NCBI RefSeq assembly: GCF_037024155.1 | Contig: NZ_JAYKTS010000017.1 | Location: forward strand, 1-64,000 | Direction: 5' to 3' | Source: Bacillus sp. 2205SS5-2 | Lineage (GTDB): Bacteria > Bacillota > Bacilli > Bacillales > Bacillaceae_K | Length of the DNA: 64,000 nucleotides | Position numbers and translations under genes: made by a program | The notes under the pieces: model-generated | What the model saw: only the letters and a program-made list of their open reading frames with translations | Database searches by the model: none | What the model was told of the DNA's origin: nothing | Shown here: in pieces, positions 17,470 to 26,901 of the stretch | How positions within the stretch are numbered: position 1 is the stretch's first letter | Layout of the letters: every line of letters starts with the position of its first letter

Positions 17470-18150
17470 TTAATCATTTGATTTTTCAGTAAAGTTAAAG
17501 ATTTCCGAATACATTCCCATAACATTATCATCATTTTTCACATCGTTATTTAATCCAAACTCCCAAATGGTTTCTGTTTTATCACCTTTTGATGGAATAA
17601 TGCCAACAGCATAGTATTAATCAGCAGTCCATCCCCAATTTTCAGAATATACTACCTTACCAACACTTAACGGAATATCTGAATCTAAGTAAATATCTGC
17701 ATATTGACTTTCGGATCTTGGGGTAAGGCTTTCATACATGATAAATACAGCAGCGTAGGAGTCCATTTCTTCAATTGTAAGTTCCGCGAATGAAATTTCA
17801 CTTGTTCTTAATAACCTCTGATTTTTCCAAAAGGCTCTTTTCGTATACATAGTGGCTACTTCATCAGCTTTTTGTTTAAACCTTCCTTTTCACTTTTGAA
17901 TTCCATCAAAAATAACGAATCTAGCTGCAGTGGCTAGGGACTCGGGCAGCCACTAAAGCATTTCGTAAATGATGCCCGAAACAAAGCTATATCATAGATG
18001 ATAAACTAATTCGAAAAACCACAAACTTTGCAAAAACAGCCTTCCAAAACCATTGCGCTATTCTCAATACTTGCTTTATACAATTCAAACACAGGTCTCT
18101 CTGAACAAGCTGATAGTATTTCTATAAGCACTATCAACAAAAAATACTAT
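17470..18150 (-). pseudogene. Lipoprotein gene broken by a small transposable element and by point mutations
   Basis: On the minus strand a lipoprotein signal (LLIVLIEILSACSERP, lipobox LSAC) leads into VFELYKASIENSAMVLEKSE. The element at 17833-18041 interrupts the gene there, with TTCCAAAA duplicated on both sides. After it the protein resumes, with one frame change near 17800, as EISFAELTIEEMDSYAAVFI and QYADIYLDSDIPLSVGKVVY, and meets an in-frame TAA after GWTAD (17617). It then continues YYAVGIIPSKGDKTETIWEF to a final stop at 17470. An in-frame TAG also precedes the signal. The gene is dead several times over. The family is unrecognised. Confidence 0.8.
17833..18041. mobile_element. Dispersed element copy (209 bp) with cassette remnant and 8-bp duplication
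   Basis: Left end GGCTCTTTTCGTATACAT, right end ACTTTGCAAAAACAGCC. TTCCAAAA flanks it exactly at 17825-17832 and 18042-18049. At the fixed internal site it holds a shortened palindromic cassette (CTAGCTGCAGTGGCTAGGGA...CAGCCACTAAAGC). It is inserted in the lipoprotein pseudogene. Confidence 0.95.
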
Positions 18151-18271
18151 TTGTTTCCTCTTAATATTTTCATTTAGAATCTCTCCAAAAAATTAATAAT
18201 AGAGTAAAGCAAAGAGATTACTAGTTCGAGAAGACAAATTCCTGACATTGAACCTGCCATCCCTTCCTACT

Positions 18272-18736
18272 TCACTTAATCGGCACCCAAACTTCCTCGG
18301 TTGCATTTGGATCTGCCGGGTGGTAATCCTCTGTCAACTGTTCGAATTGTTCGCGGTTATCTAGTCTGTATTCAGAGGTCGGTAGCCAAGATTCAAATAT
18401 GTAAGAATAGGTTTTGTAGAAGGTGGACGCTGGACCATTATGAGTAAAAACAGCGTATTTTCCGCCACTAATTGTATAGCTTTCTAGTTCATTTAGTAAT
18501 GTCGGTATTTCGGACACCTCTACTGCAGCCCATTTTTCGAACATCGCCGTAGGGGTGAAATCTTGAATATTCATTTGTTGCATGGAATATAGCAAAGAAT
18601 CGACTCGATTATCAATTCTATTTAATTTCGGACGACATTTTTTCCATAGCTCCGCCGTTCGATCATTGGCAAAAGACATTTCCATCTTCATTCCAATCAG
18701 TTTTTTTTCTGTTAGGATTTCAATTCTTGGTTTCAT
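18272..18736 (-). CDS. GyrI-like small-molecule-binding domain protein
   Basis: A 154-residue stand-alone effector-binding domain of the GyrI-like (AraC/BmrR C-terminal) type. It begins MKPRIEILTEKKLIGMKMEM, has PTLLNELESYTISGGKYAVF in the middle, and ends with the usual FESWLPTSEYRLDN, then a conserved acidic pocket region, and EVWVPIK. Such domains bind cationic or hydrophobic small molecules, as regulators' sensor parts or as hydrolases. ATG 18736 follows AAGGGGGG at 6 bases; the frame extends upstream to 18775 without a better start. It is divergent from the broken amidohydrolase next to it. Confidence 0.85.
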   Translation of the reverse strand: MKPRIEILTEKKLIGMKMEMSFANDRTAELWKKCRPKLNRIDNRVDSLLYSMQQMNIQDFTPTAMFEKWAAVEVSEIPTLLNELESYTISGGKYAVFTHNGPASTFYKTYSYIFESWLPTSEYRLDNREQFEQLTEDYHPADPNATEEVWVPIK

Positions 18737-18801
18737 GTTACGCCCCCCTTTTAACTCCCTATCCTCATTATACAAGAGTTTCGATTATTTTCCTTAATAA
18801 C

Positions 18802-20362
18802 ATGCTGATTTTTAGTGGCAGTAAGTATTATGTGGGTTCCTATCAGGATGCAAAGGCACGAATCAATGAGCAAACCGAGATTATTGATTTAAACTTAAGT
18901 TATGTATTACCAGGTTTCATTGACAACCATAATCATGTTTTTGAAGCCGCTTCACCTGCAGCAGGAGATTGTCTTGTAGCACCTGATGCTTCTTTACAAG
19001 AACAGCGTGAATTCTTAAGTGTTTGTCAAAAAACATAGATCGAGGTGAATGGATTAGTGGATCGGGCTTTGATCTTGAAGTGTTGCTAGCTTCGATTACG
19101 ATGACAGATGACGAGCAAACCCCTCTTCAATTATTAGACGAGCTGTTCCCTAGTAACCCTGTGGTTTTGATGGAAAGAACCTCTCACTCTGTCTGGGTAA
19201 ATTCAATGGCACTTAAAGAAGTCGGTTTTTTTAGACAAACCGAAGATCCTCCTGGCGGTCGGGTAATTCGTGATGAGGAATCCGGAGAAGCATTCGGTAT
19301 TATTTATGATTCAGCTGGAGATATGGTTCTAGAACAAGCTTGGAATGCACAACTGAACACTTCCGAGAAGAATGTTGAAGGGTTACTAGCTGGTTTACAA
19401 GAAGTAGCGGAAAACGGGATCACCACTCTAGGTGATGGCCGTCTTTACTGGAAGCGAGGTTGGTTGGATGTTTGGAACCAAATTTACGATGAGGGTAAGC
19501 TAACTTCTAGAGTAGTGCTGCGCCCATGGGTGTATCCTTATGTAGATAGAGCGGAACAACTCACCTATTTTAAGGAGATTTATCAAAATGATCCTACTTC
19601 TAGAATGTTAATCAATCAAGTGAAAATGTATAGTGACGGGATCATCATAAATAATACAGCAAAAACCTTGGACCCTTATCCGTTTGAATGGTTTCCGGGA
19701 ACACCCTACGGTTTAAACTACCTCTCTGAACAAAAATGAAGTGGTGGCTAACTGAGCTTGATACTATTGGCTACGGGGCATTTATTCATGCGATTGGTGA
19801 CGGAGCAGTGCATGAAAGTTTAAATGCCATAGACGCAGCGAGGAAAAATCATTCCGAGCAGCTCTACACACTTACCCATCTCGAAATGGTCGAAGAATCG
19901 GATATCAGTCGCTTTGCTTCTCTGGGTGTTGAGGCTGATTTTCAAGTCGGAGAGGATTTCCTGGGCAACCCCAATCAGTCTTGGGCAAGTGACTATTTGT
20001 CGGAGATTTAATTAAAACGAATGATGCCTTTGCGAAGAATTTGGGACACAAGTGCCAATATCACGCTCAGTAGTGACTGGGATGTCAATGAATTGAACCC
20101 GCTTATTACGATTTCCAATTCTTTAAAGCTTGGGGCAAGAGGGTTACCTGATGTTTTTTCAGCCATTGATGCTTATACTGTGAATGCAGCGAAAGCTCTA
20201 GGGCTTGAGGAGATTACCGGTTCCATCGAAGTGGGAAAATCGGCTGATTTTGTCATCTTAGATGAAGATATCACGAAGCTACCTATTGAAAACATCCCTG
20301 ACGCAAAGATTCTTATGACCATTCTGCAAGGAGAGATTGTTTTTTCAGAGACTGAAAACTAA
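18802..20362 (+). pseudogene. YtcJ-type amidohydrolase (amidohydrolase_3), two frameshifts and a stop
   Basis: Four coding blocks line up into one metal-dependent hydrolase of about 520 residues. The N-terminal part has VLPGFIDNHNHVFE (metal-binding HxH-type motif). Frame changes near 19035 and 19737 follow, with HAIGDGAVHESLNAID and LYTLTHLEMVEESD in the third block. There is an in-frame TAA at 20009-20011, and then ANITLSSDWDVN with the catalytic Asp and the end VGKSADFVILDED. The first 10-15 residues of the family are missing. Family members hydrolyse formamides or N-acyl amino compounds. This copy should be inactive. Confidence 0.88.
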
Positions 20363-20610
20363 GCGGAAATAAGAGGACCGGTTCCAAGATTTCTTGGCAA
20401 CCGATCCTAACTTTTATCTCATAGATGAACCTACTAGTTGGAACTAATTCCTATCCAATATATATATTGTTTTAGCACAGAGTCATGCTTCAATATAAAG
20501 GCGGTCTTGGATGTGCTCGGTGCGTACAAATACAATCTGGTGAAACTCATATTTCTCTCAATGATTACACACAATAGTAAAAAATTTTTGTAAAGTGCCT
20601 TACGTTTAAA
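20363..20610. other. Short gap between the pseudogene and the GH31 gene
   Basis: AAGAGGACCGGTTCC and GGCAACCGATCC (20371-20407) form a weak hairpin after the broken amidohydrolase. Nothing else is recognisable. Confidence 0.3.
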
Positions 20611-23001
20611 CTATTCAATCATCCATTCTAAAATTGCGTCAAACAGATGATCTTCAATCTTCAAATTTCGTAGCCCAGCTAACAGATCTACCTTATTCGA
20701 ATGCTTCTTAATTACCTGGTACAGGGCGTCTTTAAGAGCAAAATCAATTTGTGCTTTGTTCAGCAGTTCAAAAATCGGTTCGATTATATCCATGGACTTG
20801 TTGATTTGCTGTTCGTCTTGTATCAAGACTTCAAGCTTGGATGCCGGTGAGACATTATTTACTTGTAAAGAGAAGGTGTTGGTTTGATGGTCATATTTAG
20901 AAGCCACCTCTACCTCTTTTCCGTTCAAGTAAGCATGTACTTTCTTCAAATGGGCAAATCCTCTGAACTTCAAGCTAATATTTCTCGACATCGGCACGAC
21001 AGTTGCATCGCCTTGAACCGGATTTAGGACAAACGATTTCTTCTCCCAATCCAACTCCATTTTCGTGGTCGCATGTTTTCCGTCTTGATAAGCTAATGTC
21101 TCGCCATCATCTTCATATAATTCAAAGGAATTGGATTTTCCCGGGAAAACCATGATGGTGAGATTTTCAGGATTGCCAACGGAATTCTCATGCTCTTGAT
21201 GCTGCGCAAGAGGAATGATGGCCCCTTCTTTTGCCAAAACAGGAAGGGTATCCAGTCCTCTAAACATACGGATTTTCTTACCTCCAGAATAAATACGTCC
21301 TGTAAAGAAATCGATCCACTGACCATCAGGAAGCCAAGCATCAACGGGTGCCATTAACAGTTCTTGATTGATCTTTTCGGTTACTGGAATCACCATAAGT
21401 TCACTACCGAAGAAATACTGATTCGGTGATTCATAAGCATTGGGCTCCATTGGATATTCATAATACATTGGCATAATTAACGGGTGAATATTTTGGTGAG
21501 TGCGCCAGTTCATAGTGTATAAATAAGGGATAAACTCGTGCCGCAGACGCAAATAATCCTTCATAATATTAGCAATACTTTCTTGATAGCGCCACGGCTC
21601 TTTTCCATTAAAAGGAGAGACTGAGCTATGCAAGCGTAAAATAGGACTGAAAACACCATATTGCACCCAACGTGCACTTAGTTCATCATCCTTATACCCT
21701 TGAAAATGACCACCGATGTCATGACTCCACCAGCTATACCCAATATTGGTTGCGGTAGATGTAAAATACGGCTGAAAACGATAGGACTCCCAAGATATAA
21801 CAGAATCACCAGAAAACCCAATTGGATAGCGGTGACTTCCCACTCCAGCATATCGAGACAGAATCATTGACCGTTTTTCCTGTTTGACTTGATCGAGCGA
21901 GTGATAATGATTTAACAACCATAATGGATCAAGTCCTTCGATACCACTTACCGTTCCTTGCTGCCAATCAATCCACCAAAAATCGACGCCTTTTTCTTCT
22001 TCTGGTCGGTGCAAATGGTTAAAGTACGCCTCTCTGAACTTTTTATTAATAATATCAAATGGAATAGGGTGTTCATTTTCGTAGTCAATTCCTAATTCCT
22101 TCGCCATCTTTTCATACATTTCTTCATGCGGTCGGACCCCGTCTGCCGGATGCACATTTAAGGTGACGCGAAGTTCTTGATCTTGTAACCAAGTTAAAAA
22201 TCCTTCTGGATCTGGAAATAACTCTTTATTCCAACTGTAACCAGTCCAACCACTTCCGTATTTTTCAGGAATATCAACATGATGCCAATCCATATCAATA
22301 ACACTTAGCGAAAAAGGGACATCTTCCTCTTTGAAACGACTCATTAATTGCTTATATTCATTCTCATCATATTTCCAGTACCGACTCCACCAGTTACCTA
22401 ACGTATATCTCGGCAATAACGGGGTGATGCCCGTAAGACGATAGTAGTCTTGTAATGCTTCTTTATAATCTCTTCCATAAGCGAAAAAGTATAAGTCAAT
22501 TTGCTTATGAGACCGAGGTTCTATCGTATCCTCATTGGCGACAATACATGAAGTGGAATCATCAATAATAGAAAAGCCATTTTTCGATTGAATACCTTCT
22601 TCAAGGTCTATCTCCCCGTCCACCTTATCTAAGGTCCGAGCAGTTCCCTTTAATGTTTCAATTTCATCTCCGAAATACCAGCGATTTGAATAATTACTGT
22701 AGTTATTTTTTCCATCAATTCGTAACGAGGACTTTGAAAAAGGTCCATACGAATAATAGAGATGCACGGATGAGGTGATAATTTCTAATGAATCTTTATT
22801 CTCAACAACTTGAAATGGAGGGACAGGAAAGACTCGATTAATGATGGATTGAGTTGCTCGATCTTCAAAAATCCCCTGCTCAGAATACTCGAGACGGAAT
22901 AGTTTTTCGGTTAATACAGTAAATCGATAGTGATCTCCTTGGATAATTGCTTTTGGGCTTGCGATAGGATTTAAGTCTAGTACGGTTGATTGTTTCAACA
23001 A
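20611..23001 (-). CDS. Glycoside hydrolase family 31 (alpha-glucosidase-type)
   Basis: A 796-residue intracellular enzyme without signal peptide. An N-terminal beta-sandwich (about 1-190) is followed by a TIM barrel (about 195-560). The nucleophile is D345 in FWWIDWQQG and the acid/base D399 in GFSGDS. The substrate loop SVIDMDWHHVDIPEKYGSGW and SHDIGGHFQGYKDD are typical of GH31. A DUF5110-like beta domain and a helical tail end the protein. Start is TTG 23001, eight bases after AGGAGG. It likely releases glucose or xylose from alpha-linked oligosaccharides. A LacI regulator gene lies upstream on the same strand, and a LacI-like operator at 23303-23321. A small transposable element sits between operator and start codon. 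Confidence 0.93.
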   Translation of the reverse strand: MLKQSTVLDLNPIASPKAIIQGDHYRFTVLTEKLFRLEYSEQGIFEDRATQSIINRVFPVPPFQVVENKDSLEIITSSVHLYYSYGPFSKSSLRIDGKNNYSNYSNRWYFGDEIETLKGTARTLDKVDGEIDLEEGIQSKNGFSIIDDSTSCIVANEDTIEPRSHKQIDLYFFAYGRDYKEALQDYYRLTGITPLLPRYTLGNWWSRYWKYDENEYKQLMSRFKEEDVPFSLSVIDMDWHHVDIPEKYGSGWTGYSWNKELFPDPEGFLTWLQDQELRVTLNVHPADGVRPHEEMYEKMAKELGIDYENEHPIPFDIINKKFREAYFNHLHRPEEEKGVDFWWIDWQQGTVSGIEGLDPLWLLNHYHSLDQVKQEKRSMILSRYAGVGSHRYPIGFSGDSVISWESYRFQPYFTSTATNIGYSWWSHDIGGHFQGYKDDELSARWVQYGVFSPILRLHSSVSPFNGKEPWRYQESIANIMKDYLRLRHEFIPYLYTMNWRTHQNIHPLIMPMYYEYPMEPNAYESPNQYFFGSELMVIPVTEKINQELLMAPVDAWLPDGQWIDFFTGRIYSGGKKIRMFRGLDTLPVLAKEGAIIPLAQHQEHENSVGNPENLTIMVFPGKSNSFELYEDDGETLAYQDGKHATTKMELDWEKKSFVLNPVQGDATVVPMSRNISLKFRGFAHLKKVHAYLNGKEVEVASKYDHQTNTFSLQVNNVSPASKLEVLIQDEQQINKSMDIIEPIFELLNKAQIDFALKDALYQVIKKHSNKVDLLAGLRNLKIEDHLFDAILEWMIE

Positions 23002-23043
23002 CGATAAAACCTCCTAAAAATAATTAATTTTCTGTTTGTATAA

Positions 23044-23225
23044 GGCTCTTTTCGTATACATTGTTGCTCTTGACACAAAGAAAAAACAGGCAGTAGGGTT
23101 TTTTCGATTGATTTCTTCTTTTTTATCTAGAAATGAAGAATTTTTCATTAGGAAAAGAGCACGAAATCATACAAGTCAGGGGATTCCTTTTTATTCGAAA
23201 AGCCACAATCTTTGCGAAAACAGCC
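23044..23225. mobile_element. 182-bp dispersed element (second interior type), perfect 8-bp duplication
   Basis: Left end GGCTCTTTTCGTATACATTG, right end CTTTGCGAAAACAGCC. TTGTATAA stands at 23036-23043 and 23226-23233. The interior (TTGACACAAAGAAAAAACAG ... CGAAATCATACAAGTCAGG) differs from the main type but is nearly identical, in reverse orientation, to the copy at 53507-53688. It separates the GH31 start codon from the probable operator and promoter. Confidence 0.97.
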
Positions 23226-23302
23226 TTGTATAATGTAGTTTGATCCCTACTATAAAGGCATATTTTCATAGGTGAATGAGTTAATTCCACAGTTATCTCC
23301 CG

Positions 23303-23321
23303 TTGCTAACCGGTTAAGCAA
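23303..23321. promoter_or_regulatory. Probable LacI-family operator of the GH31 gene
   Basis: TTGCTAACCGGTTAAGCAA is palindromic except for one base pair and centred on CG, as LacI/GalR operators are. The same core, TTAATCGGTTAA, lies at the start of the LacI gene (24761-24772). Confidence 0.75.
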
Positions 23322-23343
23322 ACATAAATAGATGAAATGTTAA

Positions 23344-23636
23344 GGCTGTTCCCCTAGAATTTGTTGCTTTTCGTACCAGCCTCTAAACTGGGACCTAGCT
23401 TGGTTTCTGGTCATCTTTTCGAATGAGTTCTCAATTCGTGATGAAGATTGACTTCGGGCATTTTTTCGCATCATTTTTAACCCGAAATGAGAAAAGAGTG
23501 TTTCCATCCCTTTTTGTATGCAAAAGCAACAAAGTATGCGAATAGAGCCTTTCGTAAATCTTGGAATGTCTATCTGCAAAAGGAGATTTTCACCCAAAAT
23601 GATGAATCAATCGCAACAATGTATAGGAAACGATCC
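23344..23636. mobile_element. Composite or degenerate dispersed element (293 bp)
   Basis: Begins GGCTGTTCCCCTAGAATTTG and ends GCAACAATGTATAGGAAACG with ATCC. A further internal terminus (GCAACAAAGTATGCGAATAG then AGCC) ends at 23554, so two copies may be nested. Border octamers AATGTTAA and TAAGTTAA agree at 6 of 8 positions. Confidence 0.7.
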
Positions 23637-23704
23637 TAAGTTAAATAAAATTCTGTTTTATCTTTTCTGTGAAACGAATATTTACACATTCATAGGATAG
23701 TTCT

Positions 23705-24742
23705 TTAATTTCTAATAGACCTGGTGGATTCTCGAATAATTAACTCCACCGCGAGAGTAACTTTCTTGGGTGGACCGATTTCTCCTTCAAGAGCTTCGAT
23801 AAGGGTTCTTCCTGAACATACCCCTTTTTGAAAAATGTTTTGGCTAATAGTCGTTAAGCTTGGCATCATATATTGGCTAAGATTCAGATTATCAAAACCG
23901 ACAATTGAGTAGTCTCTTGGAACTTCTTTCTGTTGTTCTTTCATTGATTTTATGATTCCTAGAGCCAATATGTCTGCTGCCACAAAGAGAGCAGTTGGTA
24001 CTTCTTTGTTTTGTAAAATTGTTTGACCAATCTGATACCCACTCTCTAAAGAAATCCCTTCAGAGCATTCAAACAGCAGGTTTTTATCCACGACCAAATC
24101 GTGTTGTAATAACGCTTTCTGATAACCAAGAAAACGATTATGATCAACAGGATTATTGCTTAGTCCTGACGAAACATAGGCAATTTGTTGATGTCCTTGA
24201 TCAATAAGGTACTTAGTAGCCAAATAGCCTCCTTGTTCATCTTCAATTCTAATCGTGTGATAAAATTTAGCGAATTCTTCATACGAGTCAATTAACACCA
24301 TCGGAACCGAAAGCGTTTTCAATTCTTCGTACAAATGATCGGAAAACAATCCTAAAAAGACTAGACCATCAATGTTTCGTTTGGTGATCCACCTTTTACA
24401 GTCTTCCGGTTTTCCAATCCCTGAAATAATGAGATCATATCCATTTTCTCGACAAGTATATTCCAAGCCGCGGATAAACTCACTGTAATAGGGATTTTCG
24501 TAAAACATGGGAGAGATAGATCCATCCAAGACTGGAATCATCACACCGATTAGTTTGGAAGTCTTCTTTGATAAGCTAATGGCAGTGAAGTCCGGAGCGT
24601 ATCCTAGAGTATCAATAGCCTCTAGTACCCTACTTTTCGTCTCTGCAGAAACACGGTTCACCCCATTTAAAACATAGGAAACCGTCGCAACAGAAACACC
24701 GGCGAATTTGGCAACATCCCGCATAGTCACTTTATTTTTCAT
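23705..24742 (-). CDS. LacI/GalR family transcriptional regulator
   Basis: A 345-residue repressor. The N-terminal HTH is MRDVAKFAGVSVATVSYVLN followed by the hinge helix region VSAETKSRVLEAIDTLGYAP. The periplasmic-binding-type sensor domain follows (LIGVMIPVLDG, then DGLVFLGL, GFDNLNLSQYMMPSLTTISQ, and the C-terminal IIRESTRS). AAGGAAGG is 6 bases before the ATG. An operator-like TTAATCGGTTAA in its own promoter suggests autoregulation. It lies upstream of the GH31 gene on the same strand and most likely controls it in response to the sugar or its phosphate. Confidence 0.93.
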   Translation of the reverse strand: MKNKVTMRDVAKFAGVSVATVSYVLNGVNRVSAETKSRVLEAIDTLGYAPDFTAISLSKKTSKLIGVMIPVLDGSISPMFYENPYYSEFIRGLEYTCRENGYDLIISGIGKPEDCKRWITKRNIDGLVFLGLFSDHLYEELKTLSVPMVLIDSYEEFAKFYHTIRIEDEQGGYLATKYLIDQGHQQIAYVSSGLSNNPVDHNRFLGYQKALLQHDLVVDKNLLFECSEGISLESGYQIGQTILQNKEVPTALFVAADILALGIIKSMKEQQKEVPRDYSIVGFDNLNLSQYMMPSLTTISQNIFQKGVCSGRTLIEALEGEIGPPKKVTLAVELIIRESTRSIRN

Positions 24743-24757
24743 ATTAAACCTTCCTTA

Positions 24758-24775
24758 TGCTTAATCGGTTAACTT
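24758..24775. promoter_or_regulatory. Probable LacI-family operator in the lacI-type gene's promoter
   Basis: TGCTTAATCGGTTAACTT shares the AAYCGGTTAA core with the site at 23303-23321 and lies directly upstream of the regulator's ribosome binding site. Confidence 0.65.
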
Positions 24776-24860
24776 ATCTTGTATAGCTATATCTTAATCG
24801 TTCTAAATAAATCTTGCAAGTGAATTCTCAGGTTTCACAATTCTGTAAAAATCAGGTCTT

Positions 24861-24926
24861 CCTAAATCCAATTTAGGCTAAAATTCAGAAATATTTCTTG
24901 ACAGATACGAGGTCCTTTAATCTATA
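24861..24926 (+). promoter_or_regulatory. Possible operator and promoter of the quinone oxidoreductase gene
   Basis: CCTAAAT, three bases, ATTTAGG forms a perfect inverted repeat at 24861-24877. TTGACA at 24898-24903 has TCTATA after 17 bases, or TATAGA after 19; the -10 is weak. Distance to the start codon is about 95 bases. Confidence 0.45.
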
Positions 24927-25019
24927 GATGGACGAATATAAGTCACATATATTTTCATTCTTACCAATTATCCGTTAAAGTAAAGGAGAATTTAATCGCT
25001 TTAGAAATGAGGAATTACT

Positions 25020-25985
25020 ATGAAAGCTTTAGTATTTGAACAATTTGGTGAACCTGATGTTCTCCATATGCATGAACTACCGGAACCCGTCACTTTAGAA
25101 AATGAGGTTCTTGTTAAAATGAAGACAGTCGGTCTAAACTTTGCGGATGTTTATCGACGAAAAGGGAATTATCACTTAGTAGGGAACCCCCCCTTCATCT
25201 TAGGCTATGAAGGTGCTGGCATCGTTGAAAGTGTTGGCCCTAATGTTCATACGCTAAAGGTTGGAGATCGAATCGCTTTTGCTGATGTCCCCTTAGCGAA
25301 TGCGGAATTCGTATCTGTACCCGTGGACAAAGCCATTCCTCTTCCGGAAGAAATTAGCTTTGATACGGCTGCGTCTGTGCTCCTTCAGGGATTAACGGCA
25401 CAGTATTTAACACGAGATAGCTATCGTATCCAAACAGGAGATATAGCACTTGTTCATTCAGCAGCAGGTGGCGTCGGACAACTCCTAGTCCAAATCATCC
25501 AGTTGCTCGGTGGAAAAGTGATTGGGTTGACCTCTTCTTCAGAAAAAGGAGAAATTGTAAAAGGATTGGGCGCAACAGAATGCCTCTTGTATAGCGATAA
25601 CTGGAAAGAAAAGGTGTTGCATATGACGAAAGGACTAGGGGTCGATGTCGCCTTTGAATCGGTTGGAAGCACGATTATGGACAGCTTCGAGTCCGTCCGA
25701 ACGGGAGGTACAGTTGTTTTCTTCGGAATGGCAGGAGGAGACCCGGTTTCAATTGACCCTCGTATGTTAATGGACACATCCAAAACACTTACGGGTGGTG
25801 ATCTTTGGAATGTTTTAACCTCTCATGAAGAACGAATTCAACGTTCTAATGAATTATTTTCATGGATTTCTCAAGAAAAGCTTTCTCTGTCACCCCCAAC
25901 AACCTTTCCATTAGAACAAGGTGCTGATGCCCATCGCTTTCTAGAAAGCAGAAAAAGCACAGGAAAGATTTTGTTAACTATATAA
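25020..25985 (+). CDS. NADPH:quinone oxidoreductase-type MDR protein
   Basis: A 321-residue zinc-independent medium-chain dehydrogenase/reductase. The N-terminal GroES-like part has GLNFADVYRRKGNY and ILGYEGAGIVESVGPNV. The Rossmann part has LVHSAAGGVGQLLVQI with the AxxGxxG cofactor loop, and the end EQGADAHRFLESRKSTGKIL is family-typical. No zinc-binding cysteines are present, as expected for QOR. It would reduce quinones or enones with NADPH. The gene is monocistronic and ends at a strong terminator. Confidence 0.92.
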   Translation: MKALVFEQFGEPDVLHMHELPEPVTLENEVLVKMKTVGLNFADVYRRKGNYHLVGNPPFILGYEGAGIVESVGPNVHTLKVGDRIAFADVPLANAEFVSVPVDKAIPLPEEISFDTAASVLLQGLTAQYLTRDSYRIQTGDIALVHSAAGGVGQLLVQIIQLLGGKVIGLTSSSEKGEIVKGLGATECLLYSDNWKEKVLHMTKGLGVDVAFESVGSTIMDSFESVRTGGTVVFFGMAGGDPVSIDPRMLMDTSKTLTGGDLWNVLTSHEERIQRSNELFSWISQEKLSLSPPTTFPLEQGADAHRFLESRKSTGKILLTI

Positions 25986-25994
25986 GCTTCCCTA

Positions 25995-26026
25995 TCCCCC
26001 TTTTGGTTGAAAGGGGGATTTTTTCA
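25995..26026 (+). terminator. Rho-independent terminator
   Basis: TCCCCCTTT, loop TGGTTG, AAAGGGGGA, then TTTTTT, right after the quinone oxidoreductase stop codon. Confidence 0.95.
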
Positions 26027-26140
26027 CACTGTCTAGTCACACCAGAAAAAACCCTAACAGATCCCCCTATCCAACATAGTAAGACGGTGCAATTTATTAC
26101 AGACGGAAAACTTTTCGATCCAGTTTACTTATTTTGATAA

Positions 26141-26303
26141 GGCTGTTTTCGCAAAGTTTGTTGCTTTTCGTACCAGTCTGACAAATGCCAAAGCCTCAAG
26201 ACACTGCAGCTGGAGCCGTCTATTTTTGATGGAATTCAACAGTAAAATGAAAGAATTAATCAAAAAATATGATGAAATAGCCACAATGTAGACGAAAAGA
26301 GCC
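26141..26303. mobile_element. Dispersed element copy (163 bp) with minimal cassette
   Basis: Starts GGCTGTTTTCGCAAAGTTTG and ends GTAGACGAAAAGAGCC. At the internal site it carries a short cassette remnant (TCTGACAAATGCCAAAGCCT...CTGCAGCTGGAGC), the reverse complement of the one at 28800-28850. Border octamers match only partly. Confidence 0.85.
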
Positions 26304-26360
26304 TTCTAAAAAAGCCTTTTCCTCATATGTTTCCACACAACCTGCTCGATTGAATTGATG

Positions 26361-26672
26361 TCAACTATACCTCAAGCCTATTTTATTATTAAAAATCTGC
26401 TGGCTATTTTTAAACACAAAAAAATTATTTTTAAAATCAATTTTAAGTTCGTGATCATAATTCTCTTCAAAATCATCATCAACTATGAACTGGAGTTCTT
26501 CTGCTTCTATTATCTTTTCATTGGAGTACAGTTCTCTCTCATCTATTACTTTGATTTCATAGAGAGTATTGACGATATCACAACTTCCCCGGTCAAAAGA
26601 GAGTTGAATCATTTTATTTTTCGGTGTCTCGCTTAATTTGTCCTGTGCAGTTGAGCTAATTTCTAATTTCAA
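26361..26672 (-). CDS. HesB/IscA-like iron-sulfur biosynthesis-fold protein (YqkB-type)
   Basis: A 103-residue protein beginning MKLEISSTAQDKLSE, with IQLSFDRGSC in the first half and FKNSQQIFNNKIGLRY at the end, as in the Bacillus YqkB/YneR group of the Fe-S_biosyn fold. Only one cysteine (in RGSC) is kept of the three in true IscA-type carriers, so cluster carriage is doubtful. Start is TTG 26672, eight bases after AGGAGG. It is flanked on both sides by dispersed element copies. Confidence 0.75.
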   Translation of the reverse strand: MKLEISSTAQDKLSETPKNKMIQLSFDRGSCDIVNTLYEIKVIDERELYSNEKIIEAEELQFIVDDDFEENYDHELKIDFKNNFFVFKNSQQIFNNKIGLRYS

Positions 26673-26759
26673 TTTAGTGACCTCCTACAAATTTTTGGGT
26701 TGAATGAATGGAATTTACCGGTATCTTCTGATTTTTTTCTTGTCTTTACTTTAGTGGAT

Positions 26760-26901
26760 GGCTCTTTAAACTAATTTTAGATAGAGTCCTCCATTTCGTT
26801 GTTGATTCCCATCAAAAGTAGACGAAAAAATGACCCGAAAAAAAAAGGAATATCACCTCTAATAGAATGATTCGAAAAACACAATCATTGCGAAAACAGC
26901 C
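26760..26901. mobile_element. Diverged copy of the dispersed element (142 bp)
   Basis: Left end GGCTCTTTAAACTAAT is altered. The middle (TTGATTCCCATCAAAAGTAG) and the right end (CAATCATTGCGAAAACAGCC) are clear. About 320 bases between it and the SDR gene hold nothing recognisable. Confidence 0.75.

Noticed and set aside
26355-26636. Plus-strand 93-codon frame opposite the HesB-like gene
   Set aside because: Low-complexity Ile/Phe/Lys shadow of an AT-rich gene; the minus-strand gene has AGGAGG and family similarity.
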